48,021 nt of DNA from Actinomycetes bacterium (GTDB lineage Bacteria; Actinomycetota; Thermoleophilia; Solirubrobacterales; Solirubrobacteraceae), in the NCBI GenBank assembly GCA_021820105.1, contig JAKAED010000011.1:1-48021 (forward strand), in the 5' to 3' direction. Positions within the stretch are counted from its first letter, which is position 1. Each line of letters starts with the position of its first letter. Of this stretch, positions 7,712-15,128 are shown in pieces. The notes under the pieces were generated by a model. The model was not told the DNA's origin, ran no database searches, and saw nothing but the letters and a program-made list of their open reading frames with translations. The translations under genes were made by a program, and so were the position numbers.

Positions 7712-9004
7712 TTGTCTATGACGAGTTGGGTGCGTCCGGGACGTACTCTCGCGGTTGCGGCCGTAGCGTCTGCGTCCCTGGTGGTGGGGGTTGGCGCCAG
7801 CGCGGCGAAGAGCAAGAGTTCGAGCAACGTCCACGGCTCGATCACCGTCGACGCCCTGGCGTCATCGGGGAACAACCTGACGCCGCTGCAGATGGAGGCG
7901 AACGCCTTCATGCGCCGCTACAAGGGACTAACGGTCAAGGTTGAGGGAATTCCAGACCAGAACTACAACGCGGTGCTGCGCACCCAGTTGCAGGGTGGCG
8001 GTGGTCCTGACGTGTACCTGGGTTCCGCCGGAACTGGAGACAATGCGGCGATCCTGACATTTGCCAAGGCTCACCTGGCCGCAGATCTCTCATCGCAGCC
8101 GTGGGCCACCAAGATCGCACCGAACGCTTCCGGTTACTACATCGGCAAGAAGCTATATGGGTTGCCGATGGACTTCACCCCCTACGGTTACATCTACAAC
8201 GTGGCCGACTTCAAGAAGTGGGGCGTGAAGCCGCCGACGAACCTCTCGCAGGCTCTCAAGGTCTGCGCTGCGGCCAAGGCCCATGGTGGTATAGGTTTCG
8301 CCATCGCAGGGGCGGTTCCGGCCAACACCGGCGTCTACGCAATGGAGTTCGCGCAGGCCGACGTGTACGCCAAGCAGCCCAACTGGGACACGCTTCGACG
8401 TCACGGCAAGGTCAAGTTCGCCACGAGCAAGGGCTGGGCGCAGGCGCTCAATGACTTCGTGAAGATGAACAGCGCGGGCTGCTTTGAGCCCGGTGCCTCC
8501 GGGGCCGGGTTTGATCAGCTGACTCAGTTGTTGGGCTCACAGCAGGCTGGTGCTGTTGCTTCGCCCACCTTCTCGATCCCGACGGTCGAGTCCGCGGCTC
8601 ACCTGACGCTGAACGTGTTTGGCGGCTTTGGTAGCGCTGGCGAAGGTGGCGCTCTGGGCAACTTCAGCAATGCGATCGCGATGAACCCGCACGCAAAGAA
8701 CGCCCCGCTCGCCGAAAAGTTCCTCGCCTTCCTCGCGAGCGGTGAGGGGCAGCACATCTACGCGGCGGCCGATGGTGACCCCAGCTTCAACCAGATCAAG
8801 AAGGGCACGATTCCGGCCAAGCTCGGAATCTCCGGCATCGCCAAGACGCTGAAGCAGCAGACGCTGGCGGGCTCGATCAGCTGGCCGCCCGCTGACTGGC
8901 CGAATCAGGCGGTCTACGCTGCGCTCGGCACGGGAGTGCAGGGCCTGATGACCGGCCAGACGACGGTCTCGGCGGTCCTGAAGTCGATGGATGCGGCCTG
9001 GTAG
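7712..9004 (+). CDS. Sugar ABC transporter substrate-binding protein (CUT1 family)
   Basis: This 430-residue extracellular solute-binding protein has a basic N-terminus, a hydrophobic segment (about 11-30) and an Ala-Ser-Ala cleavage region, then a type 1 binding-protein body: the GPDVYLG motif, LPMDFTPYGYIYN, and the C-terminal PLAEKFLAFLASGEGQ seen in sugar-binding members. The start is TTG at 7712, chosen because GAGAGGAG lies 8 nt upstream; ATG at 7718 is an alternative. There is no lipobox cysteine, unlike most Gram-positive binding proteins, so membrane anchoring is unclear. It is the first gene of a rightward operon with both permeases and the ATPase. The ligand is probably a glycoside or oligosaccharide, inferred from the downstream deglycosidase-like pair. 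Confidence 0.9.
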   Translation: MSMTSWVRPGRTLAVAAVASASLVVGVGASAAKSKSSSNVHGSITVDALASSGNNLTPLQMEANAFMRRYKGLTVKVEGIPDQNYNAVLRTQLQGGGGPDVYLGSAGTGDNAAILTFAKAHLAADLSSQPWATKIAPNASGYYIGKKLYGLPMDFTPYGYIYNVADFKKWGVKPPTNLSQALKVCAAAKAHGGIGFAIAGAVPANTGVYAMEFAQADVYAKQPNWDTLRRHGKVKFATSKGWAQALNDFVKMNSAGCFEPGASGAGFDQLTQLLGSQQAGAVASPTFSIPTVESAAHLTLNVFGGFGSAGEGGALGNFSNAIAMNPHAKNAPLAEKFLAFLASGEGQHIYAAADGDPSFNQIKKGTIPAKLGISGIAKTLKQQTLAGSISWPPADWPNQAVYAALGTGVQGLMTGQTTVSAVLKSMDAAW

Positions 9005-9052
9005 CAGGACATTGGGTCCGCTGGGTGACGAACTCTCACGAGCCGCAGGAAA

Positions 9053-10021
9053 ATGGCGATAGTGGCAGGTGAGTCATCGGCGGGCGCTGTGCAGGAGCGC
9101 CGGCCCCCTGAGGGGGGTCGGCGCGACCGCCTGCGGCTTCGTCGTGGCGACGGACCGCGACGCGTGCCGTGGGTCTGGATTCTCCCCGGCCTGGTCGTGG
9201 CGGTTGCCATCCAGTTCTATCCGGTGCTGAGCGGGTCCTACTACGCATTCACGAGCTGGTCCGGGATCGGGCCGTCGCACTGGGTCGGACTGAAGAACTT
9301 CTCGGCGATCTTCAGCAACTCACAGGCGCTGGGGCCGCTGGTACACACGCTGGAGCTCGGCTTCGCGTTTGTGATCATCGCCAATGTGCTTGGTCTGGCG
9401 CTGGCGGTGGGGCTCGGCAACGCACTCAGGACCAGGAACTTCCTGCGAGCCCTGTTCTTCGCGCCGGTGGTGCTGACACCGCTGGCAACCTCCTACATCT
9501 GGGCCTACATCTTCCAGTACACAGGTCCGCTGAACAACGTTCTGAGCGCGCTTGGGCTCGGTTCGCTGCAGCAGGCGTGGCTGGGTTCGCCGACCTGGGC
9601 TCTCTGGACCATCCTCGTGGTCCTCGTCTGGCAGAACGCGGGCCTTTCCATGGTCATCTACCTGGCTGGTCTGCAGGCAATTCCGTCGGAGCTTGATGAG
9701 GCGGCGGCCGTCGACGGAGCGTCTGCCGCCTACCGCTTCAGGCGGGTGACGCTGCCGATGCTGATGCCGGCGATCCTCATCAACCTCACGCTGACGATGA
9801 TCTACGCGCTGCGTGTGTTCGACCAGATTCTGGCGCTCACCAACGGTGGACCGTTTGGTGCCTCGGACACCCTCGCCACGGCTGTCTGGAAACAGACCTT
9901 CGTCAACGACAACTACGGGTACGGGGCGGCGCTCGCGCTGCTGCTGACGGTCATGGTGCTCCTGATCGCCGCAGCTCAGTGGGGGCTGGTCGGCTGGTTC
10001 AACAGGCGAGCGTCGGCATGA
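9053..10021 (+). CDS. Sugar ABC transporter permease (MalF/UgpA-like)
   Basis: This 322-residue inner-membrane permease has a basic cytoplasmic N-terminus (1-38) followed by six predicted transmembrane segments. The EAA loop that docks with the ATPase is at about 216-235 (EAAAVDGASAAYRFRRVTLP). CUT1 permeases of the MalF/UgpA type have this architecture. Its stop overlaps the start of the second permease (ATGA, 10018-10021). It forms the import channel together with that protein. The N-terminal basic extension of about 38 residues is longer than the minimum for the family. Confidence 0.92.
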   Translation: MAIVAGESSAGAVQERRPPEGGRRDRLRLRRGDGPRRVPWVWILPGLVVAVAIQFYPVLSGSYYAFTSWSGIGPSHWVGLKNFSAIFSNSQALGPLVHTLELGFAFVIIANVLGLALAVGLGNALRTRNFLRALFFAPVVLTPLATSYIWAYIFQYTGPLNNVLSALGLGSLQQAWLGSPTWALWTILVVLVWQNAGLSMVIYLAGLQAIPSELDEAAAVDGASAAYRFRRVTLPMLMPAILINLTLTMIYALRVFDQILALTNGGPFGASDTLATAVWKQTFVNDNYGYGAALALLLTVMVLLIAAAQWGLVGWFNRRASA

Positions 10022-10860
10022 GCTACTACCGCTACACACCTCGGACTCTCCTGCGAGAGCTGGTCATGGTCCTGATCGGCCTGGCCTGGATGGTTCCGAT
10101 CTTCCTGCTGCTGAACGTCTCGATCAAGCCAGGAGGGTTCGAGGTCTACGGCTCGCCGTTTGCCGTCACCTCGAAGCCGACACTCTCCAACTACTCCACC
10201 GCCTGGCAGGGATCGGCGGTCGGGAGCCTCGGTCACGGCTTTGTCAACAGCGCGATCATCACCTCCATCAGCGTTGCACTGCTGATCGCGATCGGCTCGT
10301 TGACCGCCTATACGATCGCGCGCCGCGGCGGGCGTGCGAGCCGCCTGCTGACCGGCCTGTTCACCTTCGGGCTGGCCCTTCCTGTGCAGCTAGGCACCAT
10401 CCCGCTGTTTGCGGAGATGCGCAAGCTCGGTTTGGTAGGCACCTACAGCGGCATGGTCATCATCTACGTCGGCCTGTTGATGCCGCTCACGATCTTCCTG
10501 TACATGGGCTTCCTGCGATCGCTGCCACTGGACTATGAGCAGGCGGCCCGGGTCGACGGCGCCTCCCCGTTGCGGATCTTCTTTCGAGTGGTGTTCCCGT
10601 TGCTGCGGCCCGCCACCGGCACTGTCGCCATCCTCTGCGGCCTGATCATCTGGAATGACTTCTTCACGCCACTGATCTTCCTGGGGGGCAACAGCCACGC
10701 GACGCTGCCGGTGGTCATCTACGGCTTCGTGGCCGGCCTCGGCACGGAGTGGAACATCATCTTCGCGGCCGTGGCGATCAGTGTCGCGCCGCTCGTCATT
10801 TTCTTCATCTTCGCCCAACGCCAGCTGATCCGCGGCTACTCGGGCGGCATCAAGGCATAA
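10018..10860 (+). CDS. Sugar ABC transporter permease (MalG/UgpE-like)
   Basis: This 280-residue permease starts at MSYYRYTPRTLL; the ATG at 10018 overlaps the previous stop in an ATGA junction, which decides this start over an upstream in-frame one at 9979. It has six predicted transmembrane segments, and the EAA loop EQAARVDGASPLRIFFRVVF lies in the C-terminal half. A short N-terminal cytoplasmic stretch and the residues FAQRQLIRGYSGGIKA at the end are typical MalG/UgpE/GanQ features. It pairs with the 9053-10021 permease and the following ATPase. Confidence 0.92.
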   Translation: MSYYRYTPRTLLRELVMVLIGLAWMVPIFLLLNVSIKPGGFEVYGSPFAVTSKPTLSNYSTAWQGSAVGSLGHGFVNSAIITSISVALLIAIGSLTAYTIARRGGRASRLLTGLFTFGLALPVQLGTIPLFAEMRKLGLVGTYSGMVIIYVGLLMPLTIFLYMGFLRSLPLDYEQAARVDGASPLRIFFRVVFPLLRPATGTVAILCGLIIWNDFFTPLIFLGGNSHATLPVVIYGFVAGLGTEWNIIFAAVAISVAPLVIFFIFAQRQLIRGYSGGIKA

Positions 10861-10875
10861 GGAGAAGAGCATCAG

Positions 10876-12072
10876 ATGGCTTCGGTCACCTACAGGGCTG
10901 TTGACAAGATCTATGGAGATGGGCTCCATGCCGTCCGGCAGTTGAGCCTCGACATCCCTGATGGCGCCTTCACCGTGCTGGTCGGACCATCCGGGTGCGG
11001 TAAGACCACGGCGCTGCGCATGTGCGCGGGCCTCGAGGAGATCAGTGGGGGTGAACTGCTCGTCGGCGGTGAGGTGATCAACCGGCTCGATCCCGGCAAG
11101 CGTGACGTCGCCATGGTCTTTCAGAACTACGCGCTCTACCCGCACATGAGTGTGTTTGAGAACATCGCCTTCCCGCTGCGGGCGACTCATGTTCCCGCGG
11201 CGGAGATCAAGACCAGGGTCGAGCGGGTGATTGAGTTGCTCGACCTCCGCGAGCATGCCAAGCGCAAACCGGGGAATCTCTCGGGCGGACAGCGCCAGCG
11301 GGTGGCGATGGGCCGGGCCATCGTGCGTCAGCCAAAGGTGTTCCTGATGGACGAACCGCTCTCAAACCTCGATGCGAAGCTGCGCGTCCAGATGCGGGCC
11401 GAGATCTCACAGCTCCAGCACGAGCTGGGTGTCACCACGCTCTACGTCACGCACGACCAGACAGAGGCGATGACCATGGGCTCGCAGATGGCCGTGATGC
11501 GCAAGGGTGTGTTGCAGCAGGCGGGTGCGCCACAGGACATCTACAACGACCCGGCCAACCTGTTCGTCGCCGAGTTCGTCGGCTCGCCGGCAATGACCCT
11601 CTTCGCCGGCCACACCGAGCTTGACAACGGCAGGACCGTGCTGGTGCTTGGCCAGCAGCGCCTGGAGCTGGCTGAGGGAGCACTCGCCCGGCACCCGGCC
11701 GTTGGCCGCAACAACGGGCGTCGCGTCGTCGTCGGAATCCGTCCCGAGCACATGCAGCCACCTGGGGCCGCGGACTCAGGTCGGGCGAGACTCCGCGGCA
11801 AGGTCACGCTCGTGGAGCCACTGGGGCCACAGCAACTGGTTCACGTCGATGTCGAGGCTGAGCCTGTGGTCAGTGATGCGGTGTTGGAGATCGCCGGCGA
11901 CGGTGACGCGGAGGCGGGGCGAGCCAACCGCCGCGGTACGGCGGCGGTGCGCGCCGTTGCCGCCTTTGACAGTCGGGTGAACGTGCAGGCGGGCAGCGAG
12001 ATTGAGCTGGCGATCCCGACCGAGGAACTGCATTTCTTTGATCCGGATACCGGTATGGCATTGAGAGGGTGA
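10876..12072 (+). CDS. Sugar ABC transporter ATP-binding protein (MsmK/UgpC/MalK type)
   Basis: This 398-residue ATPase has all nucleotide-binding motifs: Walker A GPSGCGKT (37-44), Q-loop Gln83 in VFQNYALYPH, signature LSGGQ (135-139), Walker B VFLMDE (155-160) and switch His193 in VTHDQTEAM. The C-terminal third (about 240-398) is the OB/TOBE regulatory domain of CUT1 ATPases and ends with the usual HFFDPDTGMAL. It follows the second permease after 15 bp, and AAGGAGAAG provides the ribosome site. Such ATPases are often shared, but here it sits in the operon with its permeases and just 7 bp before a deglycosidase-like beta subunit. Confidence 0.95.
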   Translation: MASVTYRAVDKIYGDGLHAVRQLSLDIPDGAFTVLVGPSGCGKTTALRMCAGLEEISGGELLVGGEVINRLDPGKRDVAMVFQNYALYPHMSVFENIAFPLRATHVPAAEIKTRVERVIELLDLREHAKRKPGNLSGGQRQRVAMGRAIVRQPKVFLMDEPLSNLDAKLRVQMRAEISQLQHELGVTTLYVTHDQTEAMTMGSQMAVMRKGVLQQAGAPQDIYNDPANLFVAEFVGSPAMTLFAGHTELDNGRTVLVLGQQRLELAEGALARHPAVGRNNGRRVVVGIRPEHMQPPGAADSGRARLRGKVTLVEPLGPQQLVHVDVEAEPVVSDAVLEIAGDGDAEAGRANRRGTAAVRAVAAFDSRVNVQAGSEIELAIPTEELHFFDPDTGMALRG

Positions 12073-12079
12073 ACCGAAG

Positions 12080-12484
12080 GTGTTTGAGGAACCGATCATT
12101 CAGAGCCGCGGCTTTGTCAACGTGGGTGAGCCTGGCGCTCGCACGGGCTTTCAGCTGCAGATGCGGACGCCGTACTACCGGGGGGTCTGGCTGTCACTGG
12201 TGGAGGGCGCCGAGGTGACCGTTGACGGAGAGCGCCACACGCGCGACGAGATCAGTTGGACGATCCAGGGGCAGACCTGCGCGAACAGCGAGCTCGGTGA
12301 TCAGCACGACCGTCGTTGGCCCTATGAGGAGCCGGCCATCCTCACGGTCACTCGGCCGGGGGGTTTGGAGCCGGGCCGTCACGCGCTTGAGGTCGCGGTC
12401 AACTACCGGATGTCATACATCCCGATTGAGATGCAACCAACCACATCAATTGCCCGCCGCAGCCTGACCATGGTGCAGTCATGA
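12080..12484 (+). CDS. C-glycoside deglycosidase beta subunit-like protein (DUF6379; DgpB/CarB type), copy 2
   Basis: This 134-residue protein is homologous by eye to the 6059-6484 protein. Shared landmarks are QLQMRTPYYRGVWLS, VTVDGE, SELGDQHDRRWPYEEP and a C-terminal NYRMSYIPI; overall it is clearly divergent from copy 1. The GTG start at 12080 lies about 11 nt after AGAGGG, 7 bp behind the ATPase stop. Its stop overlaps the start of the alpha gene (ATGA, 12481-12484), repeating the coupling seen in copy 1. It is predicted to be the small structural partner of the 301-residue TIM-barrel protein. The family is recognised by pattern and context, not by search. Confidence 0.75.
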   Translation: MFEEPIIQSRGFVNVGEPGARTGFQLQMRTPYYRGVWLSLVEGAEVTVDGERHTRDEISWTIQGQTCANSELGDQHDRRWPYEEPAILTVTRPGGLEPGRHALEVAVNYRMSYIPIEMQPTTSIARRSLTMVQS

Positions 12485-13386
12485 CAGATCAGATCAAGCT
12501 TGGCGTCACGCTCTACAGCTACGGCGCCGACTACATGACAACCATGAGCCTCGAGGACTGTCTGGCCGACGTGGCGGACATGGGCGCCACCGGCGTGGAG
12601 ATCCTCTCCGAGACCCACATCGTGGGCTATCCGGCGCCATCGCGTGAGTGGCGGCAGCATTGGCATCGGCTGCTCGATCGCTACGGCCTGGAGGCCACCT
12701 GTTACAGCTGCTGGGTCGACTCACGCCGCTATCCGGGCAGAACGCTCACGGTTGAGGAGTCGGCGGCGCAGCTGCGTTGCGACCTGGAGCTTGCGGCCGA
12801 TCTCGGCTTCACGATCATCCGCCCGAAGCTTGGTGTCGTGACCTGGGATCTGGTCCCCGACCCGGTATGGCGGGAGGCCGTTGAGCGAGTGCTTCCCGAC
12901 GCGGCGCGGCTGGGAGTCACAATCGCGCCCGAGATTCACTGGCCCACACCGATCAGATCGCAGGTGGTGGACGCGTATCTGGATCTGATCCAGGCCACAG
13001 GCACCGATCACTTCGGCTTCGTGATCGATACCGGCGTCTTTCAGGATCGTGAGCGTGAGGATCGTCCCGGGCTGACCGAGGATCGGTTGGGGGGGAACAT
13101 CGAGCTGGGCGAAGCGCCCCCGCCACCCCCGCAGCTCATGGGCGTCGATGCGCGCGACATGTTGCCGATCATGGAGCACGTTGTTCACATCCATGCGAAG
13201 TTCTGGGAGATGAATGACGACGCAACGGATCCCCACATCCCTTGGGAGCCGATCATCGATGTGCTGGTGCAGTCCGGATTCAAGGGCTACCTCTCCAGCG
13301 AGTACGAGGGGGAGCGCCGCCTGTACCTGGCATCGGAACTGCTGCGACGCCAGCATCTGATGCTGCGCCGCCTGCTGGCGCGGTGA
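12481..13386 (+). CDS. C-glycoside deglycosidase alpha subunit-like protein (DgpC/CarC type), copy 2
   Basis: This 301-residue TIM-barrel protein has the same active-site series as the copy at 5040-6062: E151 and H153 in IAPEIHWP, D183 in FVIDTGVF, H236-x-H238-x-K240-F in HIHAKFWE, and E274 in LSSEYEGE. A proline run lies at about 213-217, in a loop not seen in copy 1. It is shorter by 39 residues and diverged, so a different glycoside substrate or stereochemistry is likely. It is translationally coupled to its beta partner and encoded at the end of the ABC transporter operon, which ties uptake directly to cleavage. Alternative: a generic sugar isomerase. Confidence 0.76.
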   Translation: MTDQIKLGVTLYSYGADYMTTMSLEDCLADVADMGATGVEILSETHIVGYPAPSREWRQHWHRLLDRYGLEATCYSCWVDSRRYPGRTLTVEESAAQLRCDLELAADLGFTIIRPKLGVVTWDLVPDPVWREAVERVLPDAARLGVTIAPEIHWPTPIRSQVVDAYLDLIQATGTDHFGFVIDTGVFQDREREDRPGLTEDRLGGNIELGEAPPPPPQLMGVDARDMLPIMEHVVHIHAKFWEMNDDATDPHIPWEPIIDVLVQSGFKGYLSSEYEGERRLYLASELLRRQHLMLRRLLAR

Positions 13387-13423
13387 GTCGCTTGAGCGCG
13401 GTGCGCCGGCACGTGGTGGCACG

Positions 13424-14686
13424 CTGAGCGGGGCGCTGCTGGATCTTGGTCTGCTGCGTCGCCGCCGTGAGCTCCGGCTGCTGCTGATCGGCCGTACTGT
13501 CTCACGGTTCGGCAGCATGATCACGGCGGTGGTGCTGCCTGTGCAGCTCTACCACCTGACCCGCTCGACGGTCATGGTTGGGCTGATCGGAGTTGCTGAG
13601 TTCATCCCGATGTTCTCGCTTGCCTTGGTCGGCGGCGCGCTCTCCGACGCCTTTGACCGTCGCTGGCTCGTCCGGCTGGCTGAGGCCGGTGCGGCGCTCG
13701 TCAGCCTTCTGTTGGTGGCCAATGCGTCGCTGCACAGGCCACTGGTCTGGGTCCTCTACGTTTGCGCTGCGCTCGCAGCCGCCGCAGGCGCGATTCTCGG
13801 GCCCCCGCTGGGAGCCCTGCTGCCCCGCCTCGTTGAGCCGGACGAGCTGACCGCCGCCTTTGCGATCGACTCCGGACTGGGCAATCTGGCGTCCGTTGCG
13901 GGACCCGCGCTGGGAGGGGTCCTGATCGCGGCGTTTGGCGCGATGAGTGCGTACACCGTTGATGTCGCCACCTACCTCTTCTCGCTCGCGGCGCTCACGC
14001 TCATGAGCAGCGTGCCGCCGCCGGCAGACGGTGAGCGCCCTTCGCTGCGGAGCATCGCCGCGGGCCTGCGGTACGCGGGCTCCCGGCGCGAGCTCGTTGG
14101 CAGCTATGTCGTTGATCTGGTGGCGATGATCTTCGGGATGCCCAACGCGCTCTTCCCGGCCTTTGCGCGGCGCATCGGAGGTGGTGCCGTGGTGGGTCTG
14201 CTGTACGCGGCTCCGAGTGCGGGCGCGGTACTTGCCGCTCTGGTCAGCGGTTGGGCCGGTCGCTACTCGAGACACGGCCTCGCGATCGTGCTTGCGGCCT
14301 GCGGTTGGGGGCTTGCGATCGCCGCCTTTGGGCTCACCCGGTCGCTCTGGTTGGCCCTGGGGCTTCTGGCCCTGGCCGGTGGCGCCGACTCGATCTCGGC
14401 GCTGTTTCGAGCGATCCTCTGGAACGGAACGATCCCGGATGAACTGCGCGGCCGTCTCCAGGGGGTGGCGCTGCTCTCCTACACCTCTGGCCCGGTGCTC
14501 GGGAACGCGGAAGCTGGGCTGGCGGCCGGTGCAATCGGAGTGACGGGCTCAATCGTCGCCGGTGGTCTCCTATGTGTGGTCGGCGCCGCCTTCACAGCCC
14601 TTGCACTTCCTGAGTTCTGGCACTACCGCGGACCGGACCTCGCCCTGAAACCGGGCATGACCGAGCCTGAGGCCGCCACGCTCTGA
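13424..14686 (+). CDS. MFS transporter, start unclear (conserved N-terminus precedes first ATG)
   Basis: The protein is a 12-TM major facilitator of the enterobactin-exporter/macrolide-efflux-like type. The first ATG in frame (13517) would give 389 residues but cuts into the first helix. The frame continues upstream with DLGLLRRRRELRLLLIGRT and VSRFGS, which is the normal N-terminus for the family. No ATG, GTG or TTG occurs in this frame between the preceding stop (about 13358) and 13517. A CTG at 13424 would begin LSGALLDLGLL and fits homologous starts. Either a rare CTG start is used, or a sequence error or frameshift hides the true start. It lies 37 bp after the alpha subunit gene and could export an aglycone or drug. 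Substrate unknown. Confidence 0.75.
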   Translation: MSGALLDLGLLRRRRELRLLLIGRTVSRFGSMITAVVLPVQLYHLTRSTVMVGLIGVAEFIPMFSLALVGGALSDAFDRRWLVRLAEAGAALVSLLLVANASLHRPLVWVLYVCAALAAAAGAILGPPLGALLPRLVEPDELTAAFAIDSGLGNLASVAGPALGGVLIAAFGAMSAYTVDVATYLFSLAALTLMSSVPPPADGERPSLRSIAAGLRYAGSRRELVGSYVVDLVAMIFGMPNALFPAFARRIGGGAVVGLLYAAPSAGAVLAALVSGWAGRYSRHGLAIVLAACGWGLAIAAFGLTRSLWLALGLLALAGGADSISALFRAILWNGTIPDELRGRLQGVALLSYTSGPVLGNAEAGLAAGAIGVTGSIVAGGLLCVVGAAFTALALPEFWHYRGPDLALKPGMTEPEAATL

Positions 14687-14702
14687 ACCCGCCCAGCGGG
14701 CC
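14687..14702. terminator. Weak hairpin between convergent MFS and SnoaL-like genes
   Basis: CCCGC-CCA-GCGGG (14688-14700) forms a 5-bp stem immediately after the MFS stop and just before the end of the convergent SnoaL-like gene. There is no T-run, so termination strength is doubtful. Confidence 0.25.
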
Positions 14703-14708
14703 CTGCTC

Positions 14709-15080
14709 TCAGAACATCGGATGGTCGTGCGCCGGATCTGCGGGCACCGTCTGCAGGACGTCCCAGTGCTCAACGATCCGTCCACCGTCAAAGCGGTAGA
14801 TGTCGGCCACGGCGGCATCGGGCATGCCGGGTCTGATGGCGCGCACGTGCACCATCGCCAGATCACCATCAACCAGGATGCGCTGGATTTCAAAGCGGGC
14901 GTCCGGGGAGTCGTCGAACTTGGGAGTCAGCGCCGCTATCGCTGCCTCCCGGCCATCCAGGATGTTCGGGTTGTGCTGTCGGTAGGTCTCGCCCACCAGG
15001 AGGTCGAACGCCGCTCGGACGCGCTTGCGGGTGTAGAAGAGCTCGCAGAATTGTTCAAACGCCTCTCTGTGATCTGCCAC
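14709..15080 (-). CDS. SnoaL-like polyketide cyclase/ester cyclase family protein
   Basis: This small NTF2-fold protein has the SnoaL-like ester-cyclase pattern YRQHNPN...DGREA...VHVRA...ADIYRFDGGRIVEHWDV. The GTG at 15080 is the preferred start (123 residues) because AGGAG lies 6 nt upstream of it; the ATG at 15104 (131 residues) has no ribosome site. The conserved DIYRF and EHWDV strands form the cone pocket. It is divergent from an MFS exporter gene by about 50 bp. It may act on the aglycone or another small metabolite, but no substrate can be read from the sequence. Confidence 0.82.
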   Translation of the reverse strand: MADHREAFEQFCELFYTRKRVRAAFDLLVGETYRQHNPNILDGREAAIAALTPKFDDSPDARFEIQRILVDGDLAMVHVRAIRPGMPDAAVADIYRFDGGRIVEHWDVLQTVPADPAHDHPMF

Positions 15081-15128
15081 GTGCCGCTCCTGTGATGTGA
15101 GCATGAAAGAATCGCGTCGATTGCGCCC

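Noticed and set aside
13502-14275. A 257-codon minus-strand frame opposite the first MFS gene.
   Set aside because: Its composition (Arg, Gln, Asp, His-rich, no hydrophobic core) is that of the reverse complement of transmembrane helices.
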